Source: Mesoflavibacter profundi (GTDB lineage Bacteria; Bacteroidota; Bacteroidia; Flavobacteriales; Flavobacteriaceae). From it: DNA of 64,000 nt. The notes beneath the pieces were generated by a model. That model saw only the letters and a list, made by a program, of their open reading frames with translations. It had not been told where the DNA came from and did no database searches. This document shows positions 1 through 8,641 of this stretch, piece after piece (position 1 is the first letter of the stretch; each line of letters opens with the position of its first letter). The stretch is from contig NZ_CP061703.1 in NCBI RefSeq assembly GCF_014764305.1, positions 1,580,800-1,644,799 of the forward strand. Reading direction: 5' to 3'. The translations under genes and the position numbers were made by a program.

Positions 1-3000
1 AATAATTCAAATACATTTTACGTTGGAACAGGAGAATCTTATGTTGGAGGTGATGTGAATGGTAATGGTGTTTGGAAGTCTAATGATGCTGGATTAACTT
101 GGGTAAATGTTTTTGGTGGAATAACTGGACCAACAACTTTTGAATCTGCTTCAAATATAACTGTAAACACACCGTCATCAATTGCAGGTGATTACTTATC
201 ATTTCCTACTACAGCTTTTGGTCCAGAAATCACTTCAGTAATATCAGCAGATATTATACTAGTAGATGATGGTTCAACATTACCAACAGAAGGTTGTAAT
301 ACTTTAGTTAACACAACAGATTTAGCAGGTAATATTGCACTAATAAGAAGAGCAAATTGTAACTTTACTCAAAAGGTAAAAAATGCACAAAATGCCGGAG
401 CTTTAGGTGTAATTATGATGAATAATGTTAGTGGTCAACCAATTCCAATGGGAGGAACAGACGACACTATAACAATACCATCAGTCATGATTTCAAAAGA
501 AGACGGAGATTTAATAGAAGCTGAAATTTTAGGTGGTCAATCTGTAACAGGTGCTTTAAATCCTGCTTCTGGTACGTTTACGGGTAATTTAGTTCCGGGA
601 ATACAACACATAAATGATATTAAAATTAGAAATAATAATGGTGTTTCAGAGATATACATAGCAGCAGGTGATGGTTTTTATGGATCTGCTAACGCAGCAA
701 CTTATCTTGGTGGACCAGAATTTGGACTGTATAAGTCTGTAGATAATGGAAATAATTGGTCTGAAGTAAATCTACCAACATTAAATTCTGGATTAAAAAT
801 ATGTCCTAATGATATAGAAATAGGATCTGATAATAAAATATGGGTTTCTACAATTAATAGTTATGTTTATGGTGAAGGAGGAGGAAGAATTTTGTCTTCT
901 GTAGATGGTGTTTCTTTCCAAACAGAAGAAATTATTGCAAATGCAGATAGAACTCAAATTGCGGTTTCTAGCTCTAATCCAAATAAAATATATGTTTTAG
1001 CAGAAGGTACTTCAGAGCCAGTTTTAATGTTTAAAACTGAAGATGGTTTTTCAACAATAAATAATATTGCCTTACCTAACGATGCAGACACAGGTATAGC
1101 TGCTAACGATTTTACAAGAGGACAAGCATTTTATGATTTAATGTTAGAAGTAGATCCTAATAATGATAATATTATTTATGCAGGAGGAATAGATTTATTT
1201 AAGTCTTCAAATTCTGGTACATCATGGTTTCAGTTATCTCATTGGTACGGAGGTTTTGGATATCAAGAAGTTCATGCAGACCAACACGCATTGGCTTTTG
1301 GTAATGGAAATTCAAACGTATTAATATTTGGTAACGATGGTGGAGTATATTATTCTAACAACTCAGGTACTAATATAGGCTCAAGAAATAAAGGATTTAA
1401 TACTAGTCAATTTTATACAGTTGGTGTAGCTCCTACAACAGCATTTAATGGAGAAGATTATTTCGCAGGAGGATTACAGGATAATGGTACTCAATTGTTT
1501 ATTAATGCAAATCAAAATGGTGTAGATGATTCTGTAGAAGCTTATGGAGGTGATGGTGCTTACACATTCTTTGATCAAGATAACGACAAATATTTTATAA
1601 GTAATTATGTCTATAACTCTGGAATTAATCTATTTAATTTAGAAACTAATAGCCAGGTCACTATTAATAATGAAAGTGCCTCAAACGGTGCATTTATCAA
1701 TCCACAAGCACTAGATTCAAATTTAGATATACTATATTCTAACTATTCTTCAAACGGAAATGCAATAATTAGAAGGTATTCTGGTATAAAAGCTCAAATT
1801 ACTTTAGCGGCTACCGATTTAACTTATTTTGAGTTTGATTCTACACCAACAGCATTTACAGTGTCTCCATATACGACTAATTCTTCTACATTATTTGTAG
1901 GAACAGTCTTAGGAGATATATTTAAAGTAGAGGAAGCAGATACAGATTTTCAAACTTGGACAGAATTAGAGTTAAATAATTTTATAGTAGGAAGTATTTC
2001 GGATATAGAATTAGGAGATAGTGAAGATGAAATATTTGTTACTATTCATAATTATGGTGTTGAAAATATTTGGTATACAAATGATGGTGGTACAACTTGG
2101 CAAACAAAAGAAGGTAATTTACCTGATATGCCTGTAAAATGTATTTTAAGAAATCCACTAAATCATGAAGAAGTTATTATTGGTACAGAATTAGGTGTGT
2201 GGTACACAACTAATTTTTCAGATTCAAGTCCAAACTGGAGTCCAGCTTTTAATGGTATGACAAATGTTAAAGTTTTAGATTTAGATTTAAGAGATGATAA
2301 CACTGTATTTGCAGCTACTTATGGAAGAGGTATTTTTTCAGGTCAGTTTACTTTTGATCCGAATGGAGATGACGATAACGATGGAGTTGTTAATAGTATT
2401 GATAATTGTCCAAGTGTTGCTAATGCAGATCAATTAGATTCAGATAATAATGGGATAGGAGATGCTTGTCAAGATACAGATCAAGATGGGATTTTGGATA
2501 TAAATGATAATTGTCCTACAGTTGCAAATCCAGATCAATTAGATAGTGATAATAATGGCGTAGGAGACGTATGTCAAGATTCTGATGGAGATGGAGTTTT
2601 TGACTCGGTAGATAACTGTGTTGATACACCAAACCCAAATCAAGAAGATATAAATAACAATGGAATTGGAGATATTTGTGATACAAGTTATGCTGCTCAA
2701 GATAATATTTCTGTTGAAGTAGTTTCAGAAACTTGTGAAGGACAAGATAACGGTAAGATAAATATTAATGTAAATGAAACATATGTAACTTATACGGTTA
2801 CCGTTAATGGTCCAGGAACAAATATTTCAGAACAGTTAACAACAAACAACTTAACTATAGAAAACTTACCTGTAGGTGGACCATACACTGTATGTGTCTC
2901 TGTTAACGAATATGACCATGTTCAATGTTCAGAGGTTAGTGTTGAAGCTGCAGAAACAATAGAACTTGAGCTTATAGAACAAAATAATGGAGAAGATATT

Positions 3001-3417
3001 GAGGTTAATATGTACAGAGGTACAGCACCTTACACAGTGACTTTAAATGGTGAAGTTATTTTAATTACAAGCCAAGACAATATAATATTAGAAAATCTAA
3101 AGTCTGGATTGTTAGAAATTAAGACAGCTCAAGCTTGCGAAGGTACTTTTGCTAAACAAATTAACATTATAGAATTTAAGGCTACACCAAACCCAGTGGT
3201 AGATAATTTAAAAGTTATACTGCCAAATGGTTTAGATGCAGACGCTCTTCCTGTAAATGTTTATGATATAAATGGAAGAGTAGTTTATAGTGACTCTTTT
3301 GATGTTGCGAATAATAAAGAAATTTATATTCCTTTCCAATCGCTAAGAAGCGGAGTTTATTTTGTAAATATTCAGTCAGAAAAAGCACCAAAAACTATAA
3401 AAATCATAAAAAAATAA
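1..3417 (+). CDS. T9SS-secreted BNR/Asp-box repeat protein with PA domain and TSP3 repeats (5' partial)
   Basis: The reading frame is already open at base 1, so the N-terminus lies outside the window; the GTG at 55 is not a convincing start. Asp-box-like repeats (KSNDAGLTW, KSVDNGNNW, KSSNSGTSW, YTNDGGTTW) suggest a sialidase/VPS10-like beta-propeller. A protease-associated (PA) domain is inserted at about nt 240-540 (IALIRRANCNFTQKVKNAQ). Three thrombospondin type-3 calcium-binding repeats follow at about nt 2355-2690 (DDDNDGVVNSIDNCP). The last 80 residues form a type A T9SS sorting domain (ATPNPVVDNL, VYDINGRVV, SGVYFVNI, basic end), so the product should cross the outer membrane. The substrate is unknown. 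The lipoprotein gene begins 4 nt downstream and is probably cotranscribed. Confidence 0.85.
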   Translation, partial: NNSNTFYVGTGESYVGGDVNGNGVWKSNDAGLTWVNVFGGITGPTTFESASNITVNTPSSIAGDYLSFPTTAFGPEITSVISADIILVDDGSTLPTEGCNTLVNTTDLAGNIALIRRANCNFTQKVKNAQNAGALGVIMMNNVSGQPIPMGGTDDTITIPSVMISKEDGDLIEAEILGGQSVTGALNPASGTFTGNLVPGIQHINDIKIRNNNGVSEIYIAAGDGFYGSANAATYLGGPEFGLYKSVDNGNNWSEVNLPTLNSGLKICPNDIEIGSDNKIWVSTINSYVYGEGGGRILSSVDGVSFQTEEIIANADRTQIAVSSSNPNKIYVLAEGTSEPVLMFKTEDGFSTINNIALPNDADTGIAANDFTRGQAFYDLMLEVDPNNDNIIYAGGIDLFKSSNSGTSWFQLSHWYGGFGYQEVHADQHALAFGNGNSNVLIFGNDGGVYYSNNSGTNIGSRNKGFNTSQFYTVGVAPTTAFNGEDYFAGGLQDNGTQLFINANQNGVDDSVEAYGGDGAYTFFDQDNDKYFISNYVYNSGINLFNLETNSQVTINNESASNGAFINPQALDSNLDILYSNYSSNGNAIIRRYSGIKAQITLAATDLTYFEFDSTPTAFTVSPYTTNSSTLFVGTVLGDIFKVEEADTDFQTWTELELNNFIVGSISDIELGDSEDEIFVTIHNYGVENIWYTNDGGTTWQTKEGNLPDMPVKCILRNPLNHEEVIIGTELGVWYTTNFSDSSPNWSPAFNGMTNVKVLDLDLRDDNTVFAATYGRGIFSGQFTFDPNGDDDNDGVVNSIDNCPSVANADQLDSDNNGIGDACQDTDQDGILDINDNCPTVANPDQLDSDNNGVGDVCQDSDGDGVFDSVDNCVDTPNPNQEDINNNGIGDICDTSYAAQDNISVEVVSETCEGQDNGKININVNETYVTYTVTVNGPGTNISEQLTTNNLTIENLPVGGPYTVCVSVNEYDHVQCSEVSVEAAETIELELIEQNNGEDIEVNMYRGTAPYTVTLNGEVILITSQDNIILENLKSGLLEIKTAQACEGTFAKQINIIEFKATPNPVVDNLKVILPNGLDADALPVNVYDINGRVVYSDSFDVANNKEIYIPFQSLRSGVYFVNIQSEKAPKTIKIIKK

Positions 3418-3421
3418 TAAG

Positions 3422-4144
3422 ATGAAAAAGAAATTATATAACATAATAACTGTATTATTTTTTAGTGTTGTAATTACTTCTTGTGGAGGAAGTGATGGAG
3501 ATGGTGGTGATGGAGGAGTAGCTCCTACTCCAGATACACCAAATACAGCTCCTAATGCAGTTAGTCAATTAATTTATCCAACATCAGATCTACTTTGTAT
3601 TGACAGTACTGTTAATTTTGAATGGGCAGCTGCTACAGATCCTGATGGTGATACAGTAAGTTATGAGTTAAGAGTGGCATTAGATAATAATATGTCAAAT
3701 TTAGTTGAACAAGTTACAACTACAGCAACTACAAGAACTTTAACTTTACAAGCAGGTACAGCTTATTACTGGACAGTTACAGCTAAAGATTCAGAAGATT
3801 CAGCTAGTCCATCTCAAGTTTTTGCTTTTTATACTGAAGGTCAAGGTGTGTCAAATTATGCTCCTTTTATAGCAGATTTAGTTAGTCCAGAAGAAGATGC
3901 TGTAGTATCAGGAACAACAAATTTAGTTTGGTCTGGAGCAGATGTAGATGTTAATGATACCTTGACATATGATGTCTATTTTGGTACAACAAATCCACCA
4001 ACCTCAGCAGTAGCAACAGATTTAACTGCTGAAAATTTTGATGTAACTACTCAAGCAGCGACTACATATTACTGGCAAGTAGATACTAAAGATGATACTG
4101 GGACCAAAACAATAGGAGCGGTTTGGACATTTACAACAAACTAA
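3422..4144 (+). CDS. Lipoprotein with two fibronectin type III-like domains
   Basis: A 240-residue product starting with a lipoprotein signal peptide: basic start, hydrophobic core, lipobox VITSC with Cys21. A Gly/Asp-rich linker follows (GGSDGDGGDGG). Two beta-sandwich modules come next, at about residues 44-137 and 146-240, each with the FnIII hallmark YYW near the end (TAYYWTVTAKD, TTYYWQVDTKD). The gene lies 4 nt after the secreted propeller protein, so the two may work together at the cell surface. The acidic residues just after the lipidated Cys could act as a surface-export signal, as proposed for other Bacteroidota lipoproteins; that is inference. No catalytic motif is visible. Confidence 0.75.
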   Translation: MKKKLYNIITVLFFSVVITSCGGSDGDGGDGGVAPTPDTPNTAPNAVSQLIYPTSDLLCIDSTVNFEWAAATDPDGDTVSYELRVALDNNMSNLVEQVTTTATTRTLTLQAGTAYYWTVTAKDSEDSASPSQVFAFYTEGQGVSNYAPFIADLVSPEEDAVVSGTTNLVWSGADVDVNDTLTYDVYFGTTNPPTSAVATDLTAENFDVTTQAATTYYWQVDTKDDTGTKTIGAVWTFTTN

Positions 4145-4164
4145 TAGATAGAGATATATTAATT

Positions 4165-4194
4165 AAAAGCAGACCTAACTAGTCTGCTTTTTTT
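4165..4194. terminator. Bidirectional Rho-independent terminator between the lipoprotein gene and dxs
   Basis: The inverted repeat AAAAGCAGAC / GTCTGCTTTT has a 7-nt loop, an A-run on the left and a T-run on the right, so it can stop transcription from both sides. It overlaps the last codons and stop codon of dxs. Confidence 0.85.
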
Positions 4195-5957
4195 ATGCTT
4201 TCAAATAAATTTTTCAAACTCTCAGAATCAACACCGTTAAGTTTTTGGAGTTCTTCAGTTGTGCCATGTTCTATAAATTCATCTTTAATTCCTTTTGTAA
4301 TAAAGTTGTTTTTATAGTTGTGCTTTGCAGCAAACTCTATAATAGCGCTGCCAAATCCACCAGAAACAGTACCGTCTTCAACAGTGATAATTGTGCTGTG
4401 TTTTTTTAATACTGAATGGAGTAAAGCCGCATCCAATGGTTTTACAAAGCGCATATCATAATGAGAAAAAGTTTCAGGGTTTTCAATACTGTTAAGTGCT
4501 TCAGTAACATTTTTTGAAATCGTACCAATAGATAACACAGCAACTTCTTTACCTTCTATTAATTGTACGCCTTTACCAATTTCAATTTTAGAAAATGGTT
4601 GTTTCCAATCCACTGTAATTCCTCTTCCTCTTGGATATCTTATGGCAATTGGATGATTAAGTCCTAATTGAGCAGTGTAAAGCATATTGCGTAATTCAAC
4701 CTCATTTCTTGGTGCAAAAATGATAAGATTTGGGATACAACGTAAATAGGCCAAATCAAAAACACCATGATGTGTTGCACCATCTTGACCTACTAATCCT
4801 GCACGATCCAAACAAAAAATAACAGGTAAGTTTTGTGTAGCAACATCATGTATAACTTGATCGTATGCACGTTGTAAAAACGTAGAGTAGATATTACAAA
4901 ACGGAATTAATCCTTGTGTGGCCATTCCTGCAGCCAAAGTTACTGCGTGCTGTTCGGCAATACCAACATCAAAAGCACGATTAGGAAATGCGTCCATCAT
5001 ATATTTTAAAGAGCTTCCGGTTGGCATAGCTGGTGTAATTCCAACAATGTTTTGGTTTGTTTTAGCTAATTCTACTATAGTATGACCAAAAACATCTTGA
5101 TATTTTGGTGGTTGAGGTTTAGTTTCATTTTTTGTGATAAGCTCACCGGATTTTGCATCAAATTGTCCTGGAGCATGGTATTTTACTTGGTCAGCTTCGG
5201 CTTGTTTAAGACCTTTTCCTTTGGTGGTAATCACGTGAAGAAACTTTGGTCCTTTAACAGATTTTAATCGTTTAAGTTCATTTATTAATGTTGGTAAATC
5301 ATGACCGTCAATTGGTCCTGAATAGTCAAAATTTAAAGCTTCAAAAATATTATCTTGTTTTTGTGTGCCTTTTTTAACGTTAGTTAAATACTGTTTTAAA
5401 GCGCCAACACTTGGGTCAATTCCAATTGCATTATCGTTTAAAATTACTAGTAAATTAGCTTTAGTTACTCCAGCATGATTTAAACCTTCAAATGCCATAC
5501 CACTAGCTATAGAAGCATCTCCTATTACAGCAATATGTTGTGTGTTTAAATCGCCTTTTATTCTTGAAGCAATTGCCATGCCTAATGCTGCCGAAATGGA
5601 TGTTGAAGAATGCCCGACACCAAACGCATCATACTCACTTTCTTTACGTTTAGGAAATCCAGAAATACCATTTAGTTGTCTGTTGGTTTCAAAAATATCA
5701 CGTCTTCCAGTTAAAATTTTATGTCCGTAAGCTTGATGACCAACATCCCAAATTAATTGATCGGTTGGTGTGTTAAATACATAATGTAAAGCAATAGTAA
5801 GTTCTATTACGCCTAAGCTAGCACCAAGATGACCTTCTTTTGTGGCAACAATATTTATGATAAATTCACGCAATTCTTTAGCTAAAAGTAATAGCTGTTC
5901 TTGATTTAAGGTTTTTAAATCGTCTGGCGAATTTATATGTTGAAGTATTTTGCTCAT
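4179..5957 (-). CDS. dxs: 1-deoxy-D-xylulose-5-phosphate synthase
   Basis: A 592-residue thiamine-diphosphate enzyme that condenses pyruvate with glyceraldehyde 3-phosphate, the first step of the MEP isoprenoid pathway. The N-terminal half carries the ThDP/Mg region (IGDASIASGMAFEGLNHAG followed by ILNDN). The pyrimidine-binding domain has the conserved glutamate in DVGIAEQHAVTLAAG, followed by a transketolase-like C-terminal domain. The length is slightly below the E. coli enzyme (about 620). It is divergent from tadA across a 41-bp gap containing its own -7 box. The polyprenyl synthetase at 17.3 kb acts further down the same pathway. Confidence 0.96.
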   Translation of the reverse strand: MSKILQHINSPDDLKTLNQEQLLLLAKELREFIINIVATKEGHLGASLGVIELTIALHYVFNTPTDQLIWDVGHQAYGHKILTGRRDIFETNRQLNGISGFPKRKESEYDAFGVGHSSTSISAALGMAIASRIKGDLNTQHIAVIGDASIASGMAFEGLNHAGVTKANLLVILNDNAIGIDPSVGALKQYLTNVKKGTQKQDNIFEALNFDYSGPIDGHDLPTLINELKRLKSVKGPKFLHVITTKGKGLKQAEADQVKYHAPGQFDAKSGELITKNETKPQPPKYQDVFGHTIVELAKTNQNIVGITPAMPTGSSLKYMMDAFPNRAFDVGIAEQHAVTLAAGMATQGLIPFCNIYSTFLQRAYDQVIHDVATQNLPVIFCLDRAGLVGQDGATHHGVFDLAYLRCIPNLIIFAPRNEVELRNMLYTAQLGLNHPIAIRYPRGRGITVDWKQPFSKIEIGKGVQLIEGKEVAVLSIGTISKNVTEALNSIENPETFSHYDMRFVKPLDAALLHSVLKKHSTIITVEDGTVSGGFGSAIIEFAAKHNYKNNFITKGIKDEFIEHGTTEELQKLNGVDSESLKNLFESIKKAD

Positions 5958-5964
5958 TATACTA

Positions 5965-5972
5965 CAAATGTA
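5965..5972 (-). promoter_or_regulatory. dxs -7 promoter box (TACATTTG)
   Basis: TACATTTG on the minus strand matches the Bacteroidota -7 consensus TAnnTTTG exactly. It ends 7 nt before the dxs ATG, predicting a leaderless or very short-leader mRNA. It sits in a short palindrome (ACTACaaatGTAGT). No TTTG was found at -33. Confidence 0.6.
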
Positions 5973-5998
5973 GTATCTTAAATTGTATTTTTACGCTT

Positions 5999-6448
5999 AT
6001 GATACAACCTTTTGATGATACTTATTTTATGAAAAAAGCCTTGCAAGAAGCGCAAGAGGCTTTTGATAAAGATGAAATTCCTGTTGGAGCTGTAATTGTA
6101 ATTAAAGATCGCATTATCGCTAGAGCACATAATCTTACCGAGCGATTAAATGATGTAACGGCGCATGCCGAAATGCAAGCCATTACTGCTGCTGCTAATT
6201 TTTTAGGCGGAAAATATTTAAAAGATTGTACGCTTTATGTGACTTTAGAGCCTTGCCAAATGTGTGCTGGCGCGTTGTATTGGAGTCAGATTAGTAGAAT
6301 TGTTTATGCTGCTAGAGATGAACAACGCGGTTGTATCAATTTAAATACCAAATTGCATCCTAAAACTAAAATTGAAGGTGGAATTTTAGCTGAAGAAGCT
6401 TCTGATTTAATGAAACGGTTTTTTATAGAGAAACGAAATCTTAACTAA
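5999..6448 (+). CDS. tadA: tRNA-specific adenosine deaminase
   Basis: A 149-residue cytidine-deaminase-fold protein that converts the wobble adenosine of tRNA-Arg(ACG) to inosine. The zinc and proton-shuttle motif His56-Ala-Glu58 (TAHAEMQA) and the PCxxC motif (EPCQMC, Cys86 and Cys89) are intact, and the length is typical. The start is ATG at 5999, preceded by TATTTTTA, a likely -7 element, only a few bases away. The gene is divergent from dxs. Confidence 0.93.
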   Translation: MIQPFDDTYFMKKALQEAQEAFDKDEIPVGAVIVIKDRIIARAHNLTERLNDVTAHAEMQAITAAANFLGGKYLKDCTLYVTLEPCQMCAGALYWSQISRIVYAARDEQRGCINLNTKLHPKTKIEGGILAEEASDLMKRFFIEKRNLN

Positions 6449-6472
6449 TCGACTTTAAGTTGGCTGGAATGT

Positions 6473-6556
6473 GCGTTAGCGATAGTAGCGACATCCTTTT
6501 TGTTTATTGAAAACAAAAAGATATAGCGAATAGCGCGACCCAATAGGGTAACGCCC
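6473..6556. repeat. Long imperfect inverted-repeat element, possibly a dispersed palindromic repeat
   Basis: Between tadA and the small membrane-protein gene is an 84-bp structure unlike its AT-rich surroundings. The outer arms are GCGTTA (6473-6478) and TAACGC (6549-6554). The middle arms are partly complementary (GCGATAGTAGCG against CGCTATTCGC on the other strand). The central perfect 10-bp stem is CTTTTTGTTT (6496-6505) / AAACAAAAAG (6511-6520) with loop ATTGA. GC-rich GCGACC/GGGTAACGCCC blocks flank the stem. It looks like a mobile or dispersed hairpin repeat; no second full copy was seen in this window. Confidence 0.55.
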
Positions 6557-6559
6557 AAA

Positions 6560-6799
6560 TTATAATTTACGTGTATCACCTTCTTTATCTCGCATTTCTT
6601 GGAGTTTTTCTTTGGTAAGCATGTAATCTTCAACTTTTTTGTTTTTCCAACGGTGATAAGAAAACAACGGAATAACTACAAAAAATAAGCCTAAAACGCC
6701 AAAGCCAATTAACTTTTGGTTGTCTACATCATCTAATGCATAACCGCAAATTATTGATGCTAAACTGGCTATAAATGCTAATAAAATTAAGTATTTCAT
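6560..6799 (-). CDS. Small two-helix membrane protein of unknown function
   Basis: A 79-residue protein with two hydrophobic helices at about residues 2-20 and 29-48, then a charged, probably cytoplasmic tail (HRWKNKKVEDYMLTKEKLQE). It begins 10 nt downstream of the ClC channel gene in the same direction, so the two are probably cotranscribed. The family was not recognised. It might be an accessory or unrelated small membrane protein; only the topology is supported. Confidence 0.7.
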   Translation of the reverse strand: MKYLILLAFIASLASIICGYALDDVDNQKLIGFGVLGLFFVVIPLFSYHRWKNKKVEDYMLTKEKLQEMRDKEGDTRKL

Positions 6800-6809
6800 T
6801 GAGGTGATT

Positions 6810-8591
6810 TTAAGATTTTGTAAAGTTAATTAATTGGCGTCTGTATGCTGTTAATAATTTAGATTTTGATACAAAACCAATGTATTTGTGGTCTTTAACG
6901 ACAGGTAAATTCCACGCATTAGAGTTTTGAAATTTAGTCATTACATCTTTCATAGAATCGTTTTTATAATCGATAATATCTGGTGCATTGTGCATTAAAT
7001 CTTCTACAAAAGTGGTATCGTATAAGGCTTGATTAAACATGATTTCTCTAACATCATCCAATAAAATTATTCCAACCAAAGTCTTATCTTTTTTTATGAC
7101 AGGAAATAAATTTCGGGTAGATTTTGCAACGCCTTTATGAAGCATCTCGCCTAAAGTCATTTTAGGATTTAGGGCTATAAAATTAGTTTCTATTACGCTA
7201 TCTAAAGTCATTAAAGTTAATACGCTTTGGTCTTTATCGTGTGTTAGAAGTTCGCCTTTTAAAGCAAGTTCGCGAGTATAAATGGTGTAATCAAATGCAT
7301 TTTTTTTGATTATAAACGACATGGATACAGCAATCATTAAAGGAATAAATAATTCGTAACCGCCAGTAATTTCGGCAATTAAGAAAATAGCAGTTAAAGG
7401 CGCATGTAGTACACCAGCAATTAGTCCTGCCATACCAATTAAGGTAAAGTTGGTTTCCGATACGTAAAATCCTAAACCAAGATTATTAATGACTTTAGCA
7501 ACCACATTACCTAAAGCACTTCCCATGACCATAGTTGGAATAAAAATTCCTCCTGCTCCACCAGCAGCAAAAGTAGTGGTCATTGCAATAGCTTTAAAAA
7601 TAGTAATACCAAAAAGTAGGGCAATTACAACCCAAATATTATCCTTAAAAGCATCAAAAGGCGTTGTGCCAAGCGCGCTTAAATGATCGCCAGCAAGTAG
7701 GTTGTTTATAAACCCAAAACCTTCACCATAAAGTGGCGGAATTAAAAATAACATACCACCAATAGCTAATCCACCAACAATTAATTTTAAGAGTTTGGTT
7801 TTAAAACGCTCAAAAAATTGAAGGATAAAAAAGTACATTTTAGTGAAATAAATAGAAGCAAATCCGGTACCTATACCTAAAACCACATAAAATAAAGTGT
7901 CTTTTATTTGAAACTTATCCGAAAAATTAAAGTTGAATAATAAATCGTCTCCTAAAAAGAAGTAAGATGTTAAAACAGACGAAACCGAAGCAATTAATAA
8001 CGGTAATAATGAAGCAAAAGTTAAATCTAAACTAAATACTTCTACCGCAAAAATAATGGCTGCAATTGGAGATTTGAATATTGAAGAAATTGCTCCTGCA
8101 GCAGCGCAACCAATTAACAACGTTCTTGTTTGTTGATTAACATGAAACAGTCGTCCTAAATTAGAACTTATTGCAGATCCAGAAGCTATTGCTGGTCCAA
8201 GTAATCCAACAGATCCACCAAAACCAACCGTTAAAGGTGCAGTTATTAATGGAATATAAATTTTAGACCGATCTATTAATCCACTTCTTTTTGATAGTTT
8301 GAATAGAATTGAAGGAATAGCATGTTCTATATTTTTCTTTGAAATGTATTTGACAAAAAGATACACTAAAAACAATCCTAAAACGGGTAAAATAAAGTAA
8401 ACTTGGTTTTTAGAAAAGACTGCTAGATTATCTAAAGTACCTTCTATAGTAAAGGTGATGTTTCTTAACGTTACTGCAGCAAGACCTGCTAATAATCCAA
8501 CTAAACCACTTAAAATATAAGTAAAAGTTTTTTCGGAGATGTGCTTTAATCTCCATATAAAAAAACGTTTTAAAAGCGATTGTTTAGGCAT
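6810..8591 (-). CDS. ClC-family chloride channel/transporter with C-terminal CBS pair
   Basis: A 593-residue polytopic protein. The ClC core spans about residues 20-435 (GGSVGLLGPAIASGSAISSNLG, SIFKSPIAAIIFAVE, HAPLTAIFLIAEITGG), and a CBS-domain pair occupies about residues 455-585. In the anion-filter loop normally written G(K/R)EGP or GLEGP, the gating glutamate position reads Leu (GLLGP; codons TTA CTT). This would be expected to alter gating and proton coupling and favours a channel-like mode. The gene follows aspS after a terminator and has its own -7-like box 3 nt before the ATG. A 79-residue membrane protein follows. Confidence 0.9.
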   Translation of the reverse strand: MPKQSLLKRFFIWRLKHISEKTFTYILSGLVGLLAGLAAVTLRNITFTIEGTLDNLAVFSKNQVYFILPVLGLFLVYLFVKYISKKNIEHAIPSILFKLSKRSGLIDRSKIYIPLITAPLTVGFGGSVGLLGPAIASGSAISSNLGRLFHVNQQTRTLLIGCAAAGAISSIFKSPIAAIIFAVEVFSLDLTFASLLPLLIASVSSVLTSYFFLGDDLLFNFNFSDKFQIKDTLFYVVLGIGTGFASIYFTKMYFFILQFFERFKTKLLKLIVGGLAIGGMLFLIPPLYGEGFGFINNLLAGDHLSALGTTPFDAFKDNIWVVIALLFGITIFKAIAMTTTFAAGGAGGIFIPTMVMGSALGNVVAKVINNLGLGFYVSETNFTLIGMAGLIAGVLHAPLTAIFLIAEITGGYELFIPLMIAVSMSFIIKKNAFDYTIYTRELALKGELLTHDKDQSVLTLMTLDSVIETNFIALNPKMTLGEMLHKGVAKSTRNLFPVIKKDKTLVGIILLDDVREIMFNQALYDTTFVEDLMHNAPDIIDYKNDSMKDVMTKFQNSNAWNLPVVKDHKYIGFVSKSKLLTAYRRQLINFTKS

Positions 8592-8594
8592 ACT

Positions 8595-8602
8595 TAAAGT
8601 TA
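8595..8602 (-). promoter_or_regulatory. ClC gene -7 box (TAACTTTA)
   Basis: TAACTTTA fits TAnnTTTG except for the last base and ends only 3 nt before the ATG. If it is used, the mRNA would be leaderless. It lies just beyond the aspS terminator. Confidence 0.4.
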
Positions 8603-8605
8603 ATC

Positions 8606-8638
8606 AAAAAATCCTGCAAAGGTTGCAGGATTTTTTTT
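8606..8638 (-). terminator. aspS Rho-independent terminator
   Basis: AATCCTGCAA / TTGCAGGATT stem with a 3-nt loop and flanking A and T runs (AAAAAA on the left, TTTTTTTT on the right). It lies 4 nt beyond the aspS stop on the minus strand. Confidence 0.85.
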
Positions 8639-8641
8639 GAT

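Noticed and set aside
6445-6633. Short minus-strand frame over the hairpin repeat
   Set aside because: Translation follows the palindromic repeat and overlaps the genuine 79-residue gene in another frame.
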